In this document: positions 1 to 8,334 of the stretch, piece after piece
Position numbering within the stretch: position 1 is the stretch's first letter
Layout of the letters: the number at the start of each line of letters is the position of its first letter
Translations under genes and position numbers: made by a program
Source of the DNA: Methylobacterium tarhaniae
GTDB taxonomy: Bacteria; Pseudomonadota; Alphaproteobacteria; Rhizobiales; Beijerinckiaceae
DNA length: 53,417 nucleotides
Reading direction: 5' to 3'
Assembly: GCF_001043955.1 (NCBI RefSeq)
Contig: NZ_LABZ01000022.1
Location: forward strand, 1 to 53,417
The notes under the pieces: model-generated
Database searches by the model: none
Told to the model about the DNA's origin: nothing
The model's input: the letters and a program-made list of their open reading frames with translations, nothing else

Positions 1-917
1 GCACCCTGCTGCGGGTGGTGGCCGGGCTCGAGGCGCCGGATGCCGGCACGGTGCGGCTCGACGGGCGCCTCGTCGCCGGGCCGGGAACCGCCGTGCCGCC
101 GGAGCAGCGCGGCGTCGGCCTGATGTTCCAGGACTACGCCCTGTTTCCCCATCTCACCGTGCGGGAGAACATCCGCTTCGGCCTCAAGGGCCAGCCGCCC
201 GCCGCCCGCGAGGCGGCCGACGAGCTCCTGGCCCAGGTCGGCCTTGCGGCCCATGCCGACAGCTACCCCCAGACCCTGTCCGGCGGCGAGCAGCAGCGCG
301 TCGCCCTGGTGCGGGCCTTGGCGCCGGGGCCGCGGCTGCTGCTCCTCGACGAGCCGTTCTCCAACCTCGACCGGCGCATGCGCGACCGGGTGCGGGAGGA
401 CACCGTGGCGCTCCTGCGCCGCACCGGCACCACCGCCCTGATGGTGACGCACGATCCCGAGGAAGCCCTGGCGGTGGCGAGCCGCATCGCCCTGATGCGC
501 CGCGGCCGCATCGTCCAGGTCGCCACCGGCGAGGCCCTGTACCGCTGCCCCGAGAGCCTGTTCGCGGCCCGCTTCCTCGCCGATGCCGCCGAGATCCCGG
601 CCCGCATCGCCGCCGGGCAGGCCGAGACGCCGCTGGGAGCCGTGCCGGCCCCTCACCTGCCGGAGGGCGCGGCGGTCCGGGTCTGCCTGCGGCCCGAGGC
701 CCTGCGGGTGGTGGAGCCCGGCACGGGCATCGCCGCCCAGGTCACCCGCCGCACCTTCCTGGGGGCGGCCTGCGTCGTCCATCTCGGGGTGCCGGGGGTG
801 GAGGGGCCGCTGCGCGCCCGCCTGCCCGGGCCGGGATCCTACGGGCCGGGTGACGCCGTCGGGGTGACGCTGGTGCCGGATTCCGTGCTCGTCCTGCCCG
901 ACGAGGAGGCGGCCTAG
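1..917 (+). CDS. Ferric-iron type ABC transporter ATP-binding protein (5' truncated)
   Basis: This is the ATPase of an iron(III)-type importer (FbpC/SfuC-like). The window starts just after Walker A: the first codons read TLLRVVAGLEAP, which normally follow the GKS/T motif, so the real start lies upstream. A Q-loop (FQDYALFPH), an ABC signature (LSGGEQQRVALVRAL), Walker B (LLLLDEPFSNLD) and the switch histidine (MVTHDPEEAL) are visible. A C-terminal TOBE-like regulatory domain follows (VCLRPEALRV onward). It should power the permease encoded at 2127-3836 together with the binding protein at 1023-2042. The substrate is inferred from the binding protein. The family assignment is firm, but metal specificity is not proven. 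Confidence 0.9.
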   Translation, partial: TLLRVVAGLEAPDAGTVRLDGRLVAGPGTAVPPEQRGVGLMFQDYALFPHLTVRENIRFGLKGQPPAAREAADELLAQVGLAAHADSYPQTLSGGEQQRVALVRALAPGPRLLLLDEPFSNLDRRMRDRVREDTVALLRRTGTTALMVTHDPEEALAVASRIALMRRGRIVQVATGEALYRCPESLFAARFLADAAEIPARIAAGQAETPLGAVPAPHLPEGAAVRVCLRPEALRVVEPGTGIAAQVTRRTFLGAACVVHLGVPGVEGPLRARLPGPGSYGPGDAVGVTLVPDSVLVLPDEEAA

Positions 918-1022
918 TCCCGAGACGTGCGGGAACTTACATTGAAACAACTAAAATCTAGCGTGCTTGCTTTTGTTTCGGGATTGCTTCTCAAGGGGAT
1001 CGCCATTCTCGGGAGGCGCCCC

Positions 1023-2042
1023 TTGTCCCTGTCACGCACCGCGCTCGCGCTCCTCGGTCTCGTCGCCCTCGCGGCTCCTGCCCGGGCGGAGAGCGAGGTC
1101 AACCTCTACACCACCCGCGAGCCCGGCCTGATCCGCCCGCTCCTCGACGCCTTCACCAAGGCGAGCGGCGTGAAGGTCAACACGGTCTTCGTCGACAAGG
1201 GCCTGGCCGAGCGCGTCGCCGCCGAGGGCGCCCGCTCCGCCGCCGACATCGTGATGACGGTCGATATCGGCAACCTGATCGAGCTCGTCGACCGCGACCT
1301 CGCCCAGCCGGTGCGCTCGCCCACCCTCGAAGCCGCGATCCCGGCGAGCCTGCGCGACCCCGAGGGGCGCTGGTTCGCCCTCTCGACCCGCGCCCGGGTG
1401 GCCTATGCCGATCCCGACCTGCGCGACCTCGCCGGGCTGACCTACGAGGACCTGGCCGACCCGAAATGGAAGGGCAAGGTCTGCCTGCGCTCGGGCCAGC
1501 ACCCCTACAACACCGCGCTCATCGCCGCCTACCTGGTCAAGCACGGCGAGGCCAAGACCGAGGCCTGGCTGCGCGGTCTGAAGGACAACCTCGCCCGCAA
1601 GGCCGGCGGCGGCGACCGCGACGTCGCCCGCGACATCGTCGCCGACCTCTGCGACGTGGGCCTGGGCAATTCCTACTATGTCGGCCTGATGCGCAGCGGC
1701 CGGGGCGGCCCGGAGCAGAAGAAGTGGGGCGAGGGCATCCAGGTGGTGCTGCCGACCTTCCAGGGCGGCGGCACCCACGTCAACGTCTCGGGCGCGGTGG
1801 TGGCGAAGTCCGCCCCGAACCGCGACAACGCCGTCAAGCTGCTCGAATACCTCGCCTCCGACGAGGCGCAGGGCCTCTACGCCAAGGCCGATTACGAGTA
1901 CCCGGTGAAGCCCGGCGTCGCGGTCGACCCGCTGCTCACGGCTTTGGGCCCGCTGAAGATCGACACCACCCCGCTCGTCGAGATCGCCCGCAACCGCAAG
2001 GCGGCGAGCCTGCTCGTCGACAAGGTCGGGTTCGATCGGTAA
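1023..2042 (+). CDS. Periplasmic Fe(3+)-type substrate-binding protein
   Basis: This resembles the FbpA/FutA/AfuA ferric-binding proteins of ABC importers, about 339 aa. I chose a TTG start at 1023 because GGGAGG lies at 1011-1016 and the resulting N-terminus (MSLSRTALALLGLVALAAPARA) is a clean Sec signal peptide with an A-R-A cleavage site. An in-frame GTG at 927 would bury that signal behind 32 residues. The mature protein opens with VNLYTTREP, the usual first strand of the family. It contains NSYYVG near the C-terminal third; paired tyrosines at this place coordinate iron in known members. It lies between the ATPase and permease genes of the same strand, as expected for an importer operon. 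An AT-richer stretch at 940-990 could hold a promoter, but I cannot define one. Confidence 0.9.
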   Translation: MSLSRTALALLGLVALAAPARAESEVNLYTTREPGLIRPLLDAFTKASGVKVNTVFVDKGLAERVAAEGARSAADIVMTVDIGNLIELVDRDLAQPVRSPTLEAAIPASLRDPEGRWFALSTRARVAYADPDLRDLAGLTYEDLADPKWKGKVCLRSGQHPYNTALIAAYLVKHGEAKTEAWLRGLKDNLARKAGGGDRDVARDIVADLCDVGLGNSYYVGLMRSGRGGPEQKKWGEGIQVVLPTFQGGGTHVNVSGAVVAKSAPNRDNAVKLLEYLASDEAQGLYAKADYEYPVKPGVAVDPLLTALGPLKIDTTPLVEIARNRKAASLLVDKVGFDR

Positions 2043-2126
2043 GGCCCAGGCGGCCCCGTCTCCGGGGCATCCTCCACAGCATCCAGGACAGCGGAGCGGG
2101 CGACCACCGTGGAAGGAGGAGCTTTC

Positions 2127-3836
2127 GTGCCGTCGCGCCCGCCGGCGGCCCTGCGCCGGATGGGGCTGCCCGCCCGGCTCCGCTCCCCTGCGGCCGGCCG
2201 GCCGCACGGTCCCTGGCTGAGGGCCTGGACCCTCGCCGCCGGCCTCACCGCCCTCCTGGTCCTGGCCCCGGTGGCGTCCCTCGCCGTCGAGGCGCTGCAG
2301 GGCTCCGGCGGGCTCTGGCCCCACCTCCTCGCCCACGTCCTGCCCCCTTCCCTCGTCGAGACCGGCCTGCTGCTCGCCGGGGTCGGGGCGGTCGTCGTCG
2401 TGGTCGGCACCGGGGCGGCCTGGCTCGTCGCCGCCTACGAGTTCCCGGGGAGGCGCCTGCTCGACTGGGCGCTGCTGCTGCCTCTCGCCGTGCCGACCTA
2501 TATCGGGGCCTATGCCTATCTCGACCTCCTGCACCCGGTCGGCCCGGTGCAGAGCGCGGTCCGCGCCCTCCTCGGCTATGCCCGTCCCCGCGACCTGATC
2601 CTGCCGGACCTGCGCTCGCTGCCCGGCTGCATCCTGCTCCTCGGCTTCGTGCTCTATCCTTACGTCTACCTGCCGACCCGGGCGCTGTTCCTGATGCAGT
2701 CGGCGACCCTGGTCGAGGCCGGGCGCAGCCTCGGGGCCGGGCCGGGAGCGGTGTTCCTGCGGGTCGCCCTGCCGCTGGCGCGGCCCGCCATCGCGCTCGG
2801 CGCCAGCCTGGCGCTGCTGGAGGCGCTCAACGACATCGGGGCGGCGGAGTTCCTGGGCGTCCGCACCCTCACGGTCTCGATCTACGACACCTGGGTCAAC
2901 CGCTCGGACCTGGCCGGCGCCGCCGGCCTGGCGCTGGTGATGCTCGCCGCCTGCCTCGGCCTGATCGCGGTCGAGCGCCGGGCCCGGCGCGGGCGGGGCT
3001 ATGCCGGGGCGGCGCAGCGCCCGCGGCGGATGAGCCGCACGATCCTCGCCGGGCCGGCGGCCCTCGTCGCCCTGGGAGCCGGCCTCGTGCCGGTCGCCCT
3101 CGGCTTCCTGGCGCCGGCGAGCTACCTCGCGGTCGAGGCCGTCAGGCGCCTGCACGTCGCCGGCCTGTCCGGGGCGATCCTGTCGGAGAGCCTCAACACC
3201 CTGCTCTATGCCGGCCTCGCGACGCTGGTGGCCACCACGCTCGGCCTCCTGGTGGCGGCGGGGCCCCGGCTCCTCGGCGGGCGCTGGCGCGGGATGCTGC
3301 TGCGCTGCGCCACCTTCGGCTACGCGATACCCGGCGCGATCCTGGCGATCGGCCTCCTGCCGCCGCTCGCCGCCCTCGACGGCCTGCTCGACGGGGCGAG
3401 CCGGGCGCTCACCGGCCTGCCCCTCGCCGCGATGGGCCTCGGGACCGGGGCGGCCCTCGTCTACGCCTACGTGGTGCGCTTCCTCGCCGTCACGACGGGC
3501 AGCAGCGAGGCGGGGCTCGCCCGGGTGCCGCGCTCGCTCGGCGACGCCGCCCGGGTGCTCGGCCGGGGACCTGCCGGCGCCCTGGCGCAGGTGCACCTGC
3601 CGCTGACCTGGCCGGCGGTGCTGGGCGGCGCCCTCCTGGTCTTCGTCGATTGCGTCAAGGAACTGCCCGCGACCCTGATCCTGCGCCCGCTCAACGTCGA
3701 GACCCTGGCGACCCACCTCTACGGCGAGGCCGCCCGGGGCACCTACGAGGACGGCGCCGTCGCCGCCCTCCTCATCGTCGCGGTCGGGCTCCTGCCGGTC
3801 GCGCTGCTGCTGCGGGTCTCGACCCCGAAGGCGTGA
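2127..3836 (+). CDS. Iron-type ABC transporter permease, two fused domains
   Basis: This inner-membrane permease of about 569 aa has two tandem binding-protein-dependent transport domains, as in FbpB/SfuB. Each half has several hydrophobic helices and an EAA-like loop: LVEAGRSLGAGPGAVFLRVALPLARPAI in the first half and a matching segment beginning LGDAARVLGRGPAG in the second. The GTG at 2127 is preferred because AAGGAGGA at 2113-2120 sits six bases before it; the GTG at 2109 overlaps that site. The gene ends at 3836, three bases before the stop codon of the convergent esterase gene, so any shared terminator must lie inside coding sequence. Length and layout match the double-domain iron permeases. 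Confidence 0.92.
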   Translation: MPSRPPAALRRMGLPARLRSPAAGRPHGPWLRAWTLAAGLTALLVLAPVASLAVEALQGSGGLWPHLLAHVLPPSLVETGLLLAGVGAVVVVVGTGAAWLVAAYEFPGRRLLDWALLLPLAVPTYIGAYAYLDLLHPVGPVQSAVRALLGYARPRDLILPDLRSLPGCILLLGFVLYPYVYLPTRALFLMQSATLVEAGRSLGAGPGAVFLRVALPLARPAIALGASLALLEALNDIGAAEFLGVRTLTVSIYDTWVNRSDLAGAAGLALVMLAACLGLIAVERRARRGRGYAGAAQRPRRMSRTILAGPAALVALGAGLVPVALGFLAPASYLAVEAVRRLHVAGLSGAILSESLNTLLYAGLATLVATTLGLLVAAGPRLLGGRWRGMLLRCATFGYAIPGAILAIGLLPPLAALDGLLDGASRALTGLPLAAMGLGTGAALVYAYVVRFLAVTTGSSEAGLARVPRSLGDAARVLGRGPAGALAQVHLPLTWPAVLGGALLVFVDCVKELPATLILRPLNVETLATHLYGEAARGTYEDGAVAALLIVAVGLLPVALLLRVSTPKA

Positions 3837-3839
3837 GGG

Positions 3840-5198
3840 TCAGGGCGTCCCGGCGCGGGCATGCTCCAGGAAGAACCGCAGCATCTCCGCGCTGGCATCG
3901 GGCCCGCGCGGCTCGGTGTAGGAGCCGTCGGGGCTGCCGCCGGACCAGGCATGGCCGGCCCCGTGCAGCACCCAGGATTCCACCTGCCCCTTCCCTCGCG
4001 CATCCGCATGGACCGTCCTTGTATAGGCGATCCCGCCCGGCGCCTCGCCCCGCGTCACATTCCGGGTCAGGGCCGCCCCCGGCATCGCCTGGGCGACGAC
4101 CTGCTCGCCGTTGAGCGGGTTCACCGTCCGGTCGCCGTCGCCGTGGAAGACGATGGTCGGCACGGCCGGGCCCGGCCGCTTCGGGGCGGCGGCGCCCTGG
4201 CCCATCGCCGCGAGGGCCGAGGGCAGGTCCCGGGCCGCGCCGCAGGCCAGGCCCGAATGGATGCCGGCGGCCGCGAACACGTCCGGATAGGTCGCGGCCA
4301 GGATCGCCGCCGCCGCCCCGCCGGCGGAGAGCCCGGCGACGTAGACTTGGGTAGGATCGGCCCCGAACTCCTCGACCACCGCACGCGCGATCCCGGCGAT
4401 CAGCGCCGGCTCGCCCGCGCCGCGGCCCTGGTCGCCGGGCTGGAACCAGTTCCAGCATTTCTGCGCGTTCGCCGACCGCTCCTGGCGTGGATAGACGACG
4501 ATCGCGCCCTGCGCCTCGGCCTGCTCGTTCATCCGCGTGCCGAGGGCGAAGTCGTCGGGGTCCTGGGTGCAGCCGTGCAGCATCACCACGACCGGCAGGG
4601 CTTGCCCCGCGTGGCCGCTCGGCACGTAGACCTTGTAGGTCCGGCTGCCCGCGGTGCTGGAAAAGCTCCGCTCCTCGAACCGGGCGCCCTCCGGCACCGG
4701 CACCGGCCGGCGGGGCTTCAGGCCCTCGCCCAGGCCGTTTGCCAGATGACCCGCCAGGTTGCCGGCCAAGTTGCCGGCCAGGTTGCCCGCCAGTCCGCTC
4801 GCCAGACCGCCGGCCAGGCCCTTGCCGAAGACTCCCTCGGCCAGCCCGCCGGGCGGGTGAAAGGTCTTCAGGGCCTCAGGCAAGCCCCGCAGGGCTTCGG
4901 GCATATCCCGCAAGGCCTCGGGCATATCCCGCAGGACGTCGGACAGGTTCGGCGCGCCGGCCTCTCCCGGGACCGTCCAGGCGCCGCCCGGCTCGCCCGG
5001 GGCCACGAGGTCGATGGCGGGCTCGGCCCCCTGCGGGCCGGACGAGCGGGCGGGCTCGGCCGGCGCCGGTCGGCCCTGGATCAGCGCCACCGCCTCGGTG
5101 AGCCGGCCGGCGCGGGTGAGGCGGGTCACCTCGGCCATGTCGACGGCGGGGCCGAAGGGGCCGCCGCCGGGAAAGCCCTTGAATGCGGTCATGATCAT
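3840..5198 (-). CDS. PHB depolymerase-family esterase with repetitive N-terminal region
   Basis: The C-terminal half is an LpqC/PHB-depolymerase-like alpha/beta hydrolase. It shows an oxyanion segment VVVMLHGCTQDPDDF, the nucleophile box GLSAGG (Ser near residue 290), an aspartate in HGDGDRTVNP and a catalytic histidine in GAGHAWSGG. No Sec signal peptide is visible. The first 190 residues are unusual: EVTRLTRAGRLTEAVALIQG, then repeats of the PEALRDM type, then a run of LAGN-type four-residue units. The start is ATG 5198 or ATG 5192; the second has AGGA better spaced. The gene lies 26 bp downstream of the ribbon-helix-helix gene on the same strand, so an operon is likely. The substrate could be intracellular polyester or a feruloyl-type ester; the family alone does not decide. 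Confidence 0.85.
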   Translation of the reverse strand: MIMTAFKGFPGGGPFGPAVDMAEVTRLTRAGRLTEAVALIQGRPAPAEPARSSGPQGAEPAIDLVAPGEPGGAWTVPGEAGAPNLSDVLRDMPEALRDMPEALRGLPEALKTFHPPGGLAEGVFGKGLAGGLASGLAGNLAGNLAGNLAGHLANGLGEGLKPRRPVPVPEGARFEERSFSSTAGSRTYKVYVPSGHAGQALPVVVMLHGCTQDPDDFALGTRMNEQAEAQGAIVVYPRQERSANAQKCWNWFQPGDQGRGAGEPALIAGIARAVVEEFGADPTQVYVAGLSAGGAAAAILAATYPDVFAAAGIHSGLACGAARDLPSALAAMGQGAAAPKRPGPAVPTIVFHGDGDRTVNPLNGEQVVAQAMPGAALTRNVTRGEAPGGIAYTRTVHADARGKGQVESWVLHGAGHAWSGGSPDGSYTEPRGPDASAEMLRFFLEHARAGTP

Positions 5199-5224
5199 GA
5201 TCCTGTGCTGGGAGAGAGGGTCGG

Positions 5225-5689
5225 TCAGGCGATGCGGTCGGCGAGTGCCGCCTTGACGGCGGCGCTGGCGTGGAAGGCGCCCAGGACGTGGATCGACGCG
5301 ATGGCCGCCCGGGCGAGTTCCGGCGTGACGTCGTCGGCGATGCTGGCGAGGCCGAGGACCTGGATGCTGAGCGGCGTCCCGGCCGCCCGCGCCGCCTCGA
5401 GCTCCGCCTTCGTGATGTGCGTCAGGCCGAGGCTGAGCTGGCGGCGCGCCACCGACTGGCGCAACGCCTCCTCCTGCCGGTCGAGCTGGTTGCGCACGGC
5501 CGTGCGGATGAAGTCGGCGCGGTTGGCGTAGAACCCGTCCCGCACCATCAGGTCGATGCGGCCGAGATCGACGAAGCCGAGATTGACCGTCACCTTCTCG
5601 CTGTCCGGCAGCTTGGGTCCGGGCAGCTTGGGTCCGGGCAGCCCGGGCTCGGCTACCTTGGGCCGCGTTTCTGGGCCATCTTCCGCCAT
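5225..5689 (-). CDS. Ribbon-helix-helix (CopG/Arc-like) regulator
   Basis: This is a protein of about 154 aa. A proline-rich leader with a duplicated GPKLP unit is followed by a ribbon-helix-helix segment: a beta strand (KVTVNLGFVDL), helix 1 (GRIDLMVRDG) and helix 2 (NRADFIRTAVRNQLDRQ). A C-terminal region of about 80 residues is alanine-rich and carries the motif IHVLGAFHAS. Proteins of this fold usually bind inverted or direct repeats as dimers and often repress their own operon. A perfect 38-bp palindrome (5692-5729) abuts the start, which supports autoregulation. ATG 5689 is preferred over ATG 5695 because GGAG lies six bases before it. It precedes the esterase gene, which it may co-regulate. 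Confidence 0.75.
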   Translation of the reverse strand: MAEDGPETRPKVAEPGLPGPKLPGPKLPDSEKVTVNLGFVDLGRIDLMVRDGFYANRADFIRTAVRNQLDRQEEALRQSVARRQLSLGLTHITKAELEAARAAGTPLSIQVLGLASIADDVTPELARAAIASIHVLGAFHASAAVKAALADRIA

Positions 5690-5691
5690 CG

Positions 5692-5729
5692 CCATCTCCA
5701 GACCATCCAACCGGATGGTCTGGAGATGG
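5692..5729. promoter_or_regulatory. Perfect 17-bp-arm palindrome at the start of the RHH gene
   Basis: The arms are ccatctccagaccatcc (5692-5708) and its exact complement at 5713-5729, separated by aacc. On the minus strand the site includes the Shine-Dalgarno GGAG and touches the candidate start codons of the RHH gene. It is a likely operator for that protein, or an RNA hairpin that would hide the ribosome-binding site. It lacks a T-tract, so a terminator role is less likely. Confidence 0.6.
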
Positions 5730-5908
5730 ATACGGGTGAGGCTGCCCGCAAGGGGCTCCGGGCAGGCGGAACGATGGGCGGTCCGGCCCGTTCGGCATTC
5801 CGGCACCGGCGGCGTCGCGACCCGGACCATTCGGGGGTCTTCGCCGGCGGCGGGCGAAAACCATCTTGCCTCGACGCATCCCCGTGCCCCGCGTAAGGCT
5901 GGCCCAGC

Positions 5909-7204
5909 ATGAGCAGACGACATCCGAGCCCGCCGGACCGGGGTGGGGCGCCGCGCCTCGCCGAATACGAGCCCAACCTGGCCGAAGGTCTCGCCGCGGG
6001 CACCGCCACGCGCGTGCTGGCGATGCGGCTGGTGATGCTGCTGGTCCTGGCGGTCTCGGCCCATCTCAGCGACGGCGTGCTGCATGCCGGCAGCCACTGG
6101 TTCATCCTCGGCGGCTACGCGGCATCCTCGCTCTGGCTCGCCGTCACGGCGCGGCGGCGCAACAGCGGGCGCCTGGCCTGGATCGCCACCCTCCTCGACG
6201 GGGCGCTCGCGGCCTACATCGTGCTCGAATACATGATGGCGGCGGCCGAGGCGGCCGACGAGCCCGGCACGCTGGCGAGCCGCCTGCCGGCCTTCCTGCT
6301 GCTGCTCGAATCCGGCCTGACGCTGAGGCCGCGCCACACCGTGGTCTTCGCCGCCCTGGTGGCGGGGGTGTGGTCCGGGGCGCTCGGCCTCGGCCTGCTC
6401 GATCCGGGCCTCGGCCTGCCGCCGGCGGCGCCGCACGTCTTCGGGCTGCTCTCCTTCCTGGTGGCGAGCGCCTTCGTGATCGAGGGGTCGCTGCGCCTGC
6501 GCCGGGGCTTCGCCACGATGCTGCGCCTGGAGCACGAGCGGGCGACGCTGGCGCGCTTCGTGCCGGCGGGGATCGACCTCGTGCGGCACGACGGGCCGAC
6601 GGCGCTCCGGCCCCGCCACGCCTGCCTGCTCGCCCTCGACATCCGGGGGTTCTCCGCCCTCACCCGGTGCTGGGGCGAGGCGCGGGTGCTGGACTGGCTG
6701 CTGGGCGTCCGCGCGCTCGCCCACACGGCGGTCACCGACCATGGCGGCCTCGTCGACAAGTATGTCGGGGACGGGGTTCTGGCCCAGTTCGTCGGCGGTG
6801 CGCCGGCCGAGCAGGCGGCGGCGGCCCTGGCCTGCGTGCAGGAGATCGAGGCGCGCATGCACCGGATGAACGAGGCCCGCCGGCAGGAGGGCCTGCCGTG
6901 CCTCGCCCTCACCGCCTCGCTCCATGCCGGCGAGGTGCTGGTGGGGGTGCTCGACGACGGGTTGCGGGCCGAGTTCACGGTGCTCGGCCCGGCCATGAAC
7001 GCGCTCGCCCGGGTCGAGGCCCGGGCCAAGCGCGAGAACCTGTCCGTCGCGGTCTCGAAGCGCGTGATGCGGCTCCTCGGCCCGGCCGCGCCCCCGGCCC
7101 GCCGCCTGCCGCGCCGACCGGGCGAGGAGGATTGCCCGGACCTGTTCGGCCTGGATCCGGCCCCCTCGCCCGCCCCCCTGCCTGTCCCGGCTTCGGCCTC
7201 GTGA
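5909..7204 (+). CDS. Membrane-bound class III adenylate/guanylate cyclase
   Basis: This protein of 431 aa has about six hydrophobic segments in residues 35-205, followed by a class III catalytic domain (residues about 235-400). The first metal aspartate is in LALDIRGFSAL and the second metal site in DKYVGDGVLAQF. LHAGEVLVGVL and FTVLGPAMNALARVEA match the usual later motifs. It should make cAMP (or cGMP) at the inner membrane, with the membrane part acting as sensor. A proline-rich tail ends the protein. The amidoligase gene overlaps its stop codon by four bases (GTGA at 7201-7204), so the two are probably co-translated. A second cyclase of similar design lies at 49173-50603. Confidence 0.85.
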   Translation: MSRRHPSPPDRGGAPRLAEYEPNLAEGLAAGTATRVLAMRLVMLLVLAVSAHLSDGVLHAGSHWFILGGYAASSLWLAVTARRRNSGRLAWIATLLDGALAAYIVLEYMMAAAEAADEPGTLASRLPAFLLLLESGLTLRPRHTVVFAALVAGVWSGALGLGLLDPGLGLPPAAPHVFGLLSFLVASAFVIEGSLRLRRGFATMLRLEHERATLARFVPAGIDLVRHDGPTALRPRHACLLALDIRGFSALTRCWGEARVLDWLLGVRALAHTAVTDHGGLVDKYVGDGVLAQFVGGAPAEQAAAALACVQEIEARMHRMNEARRQEGLPCLALTASLHAGEVLVGVLDDGLRAEFTVLGPAMNALARVEARAKRENLSVAVSKRVMRLLGPAAPPARRLPRRPGEEDCPDLFGLDPAPSPAPLPVPASAS

Positions 7205-8139
7205 GCGCCTCCCGCATGACCGAATCGTCCAAGGCCGGCTTTCGCCTGCCGCCCCGTCCCCTGCGGGCCGACGGGACGCCGCGCCGGGTCGGCGTCGAGA
7301 TCGAGTTCATGGGCCCCTCGGCCCGGGTCGCCGCCGCGGCGCTCTCCGCCGGCCTCGGCGGGCGCCTCGCCGAGGAGGATCCGCACGCCTTCCGGCTCGA
7401 AGGCACGGCGCTCGGCGACATCCGGGTCGAGCTCGACCTGCGCGCCGCCCATCCGCAGCGCCGGGCGCCGGCGCAGGGTTCGGCTCCCGGCCTGCCGGTC
7501 CGCGCCGCCGGCCGGTCGCTGGCGGCCCTCCTCGGCCCGGTGGTGCCGCGCGAGCTGATCACCGGCCCCCTCGCCCTCGATCGCCTGCCCGAGGTCGACC
7601 GCCTCGCCGCCCTGCTGCATGCCGCAGGCGGGCGAGGGCGCGGGGCGGTGCTGCTCGGCTCCCTCGGGCTCCACTTCAACGTCGAGCCGCCGGACCTCGA
7701 CGCCGCCACCCTCACGGGCCTGCTCCGGGCCTACCTGCGGAGCGAGGCGGACCTGCGCAGGGCCACGGCGGCGGGCGGCTTCCTGGCCGCCCGGGGCCTG
7801 CCGCCGCCCTTTCCCGCGCCCTACATCGCGCAGGTGCTCGACCCGGCCTACCGGCCCGATCTCGACGCCCTGTCCCGAGACTACCTCGCCGCCAACCCGA
7901 CCCGCCACCGCGGCCTCGACCTGCTGCCGATCCTCGCCCATCGCGACGAGGCGGGCGTGCGGGCGGCCCTGCCGCCGGACGAGAAGGTGAGCCCGCGCCC
8001 GGTGCTGCATTACCGGATGCCGCAGGCGCATGTGGGATTGGCGGGCTGGAGCCTGGCGCCGGCCTGGAACTTGTGGGTGGGGGTGGAGGAGATGGCGGCG
8101 GCGGGGAGCCCGCAGGGGGCGAGGCCGGATCCCGCTTGA
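7201..8139 (+). CDS. Amidoligase family enzyme
   Basis: The N-terminal motif VGVEIEFMGPSARVAAAAL and the mid-protein GSLGLHFNVEP fit the amidoligase family (Pfam Amidoligase_2), glutamine-synthetase-like carboxylate-amine ligases thought to modify peptides or small acids using ATP. The length is about 312 aa from GTG 7201, or 307 aa from ATG 7216. GTG 7201 overlaps the cyclase stop codon, which suggests translational coupling. In other genomes amidoligases often sit next to a glutamine amidotransferase-like or ATP-grasp gene; neither is seen here. The substrate is unknown. The family call is good and the function is inferred. Confidence 0.7.
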   Translation: MSASRMTESSKAGFRLPPRPLRADGTPRRVGVEIEFMGPSARVAAAALSAGLGGRLAEEDPHAFRLEGTALGDIRVELDLRAAHPQRRAPAQGSAPGLPVRAAGRSLAALLGPVVPRELITGPLALDRLPEVDRLAALLHAAGGRGRGAVLLGSLGLHFNVEPPDLDAATLTGLLRAYLRSEADLRRATAAGGFLAARGLPPPFPAPYIAQVLDPAYRPDLDALSRDYLAANPTRHRGLDLLPILAHRDEAGVRAALPPDEKVSPRPVLHYRMPQAHVGLAGWSLAPAWNLWVGVEEMAAAGSPQGARPDPA

Positions 8140-8334
8140 GCGGCCTGCGGATCCCGCTTAAGCTTGTTCCGATGACCGAGAGCCGCTCCCCCCGCGCGAC
8201 CGTCTGGTGGTGCTTCCGTTAAGGAAGCGGCCCGTCGTCATCTTGTCACGACCGATGCCGCCGTCTGGTGGGCACGGTCGTTCTGGTTCTACCGGCATCC
8301 CTCGGCGCGGCGGCTTTTCTCCGAAAGAGCCCCG
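8140..8334 (+). promoter_or_regulatory. Leader region before the tryptophanyl-tRNA synthetase gene
   Basis: This 195-base gap contains small inverted repeats: gcttcc/ggaagc around 8213-8228, and acgaccg (8248-8254) with cggtcgt (8275-8281). The phrase gtctggtgg occurs twice. These could form a structured mRNA leader, but no T-box or trp leader peptide is recognisable, and the function is uncertain. Confidence 0.25.

Noticed and set aside
1032..3716. An 894-codon minus-strand frame opposite the iron importer genes
   Set aside because: Two well-supported genes on the plus strand cover the same interval, and the frame encodes an R/G/E-rich sequence of no family.
4740..4930. Possible CRISPR-like array from the short repeated units in the esterase gene
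   Set aside because: The repeats are 12-24 bases, in frame and without unique spacers; they encode LAGN and PEALRDM units.
8140..8334. A T-box riboswitch before trpS
   Set aside because: The conserved T-box sequence and the specifier loop are not visible, and T-boxes are rare outside Gram-positive bacteria.
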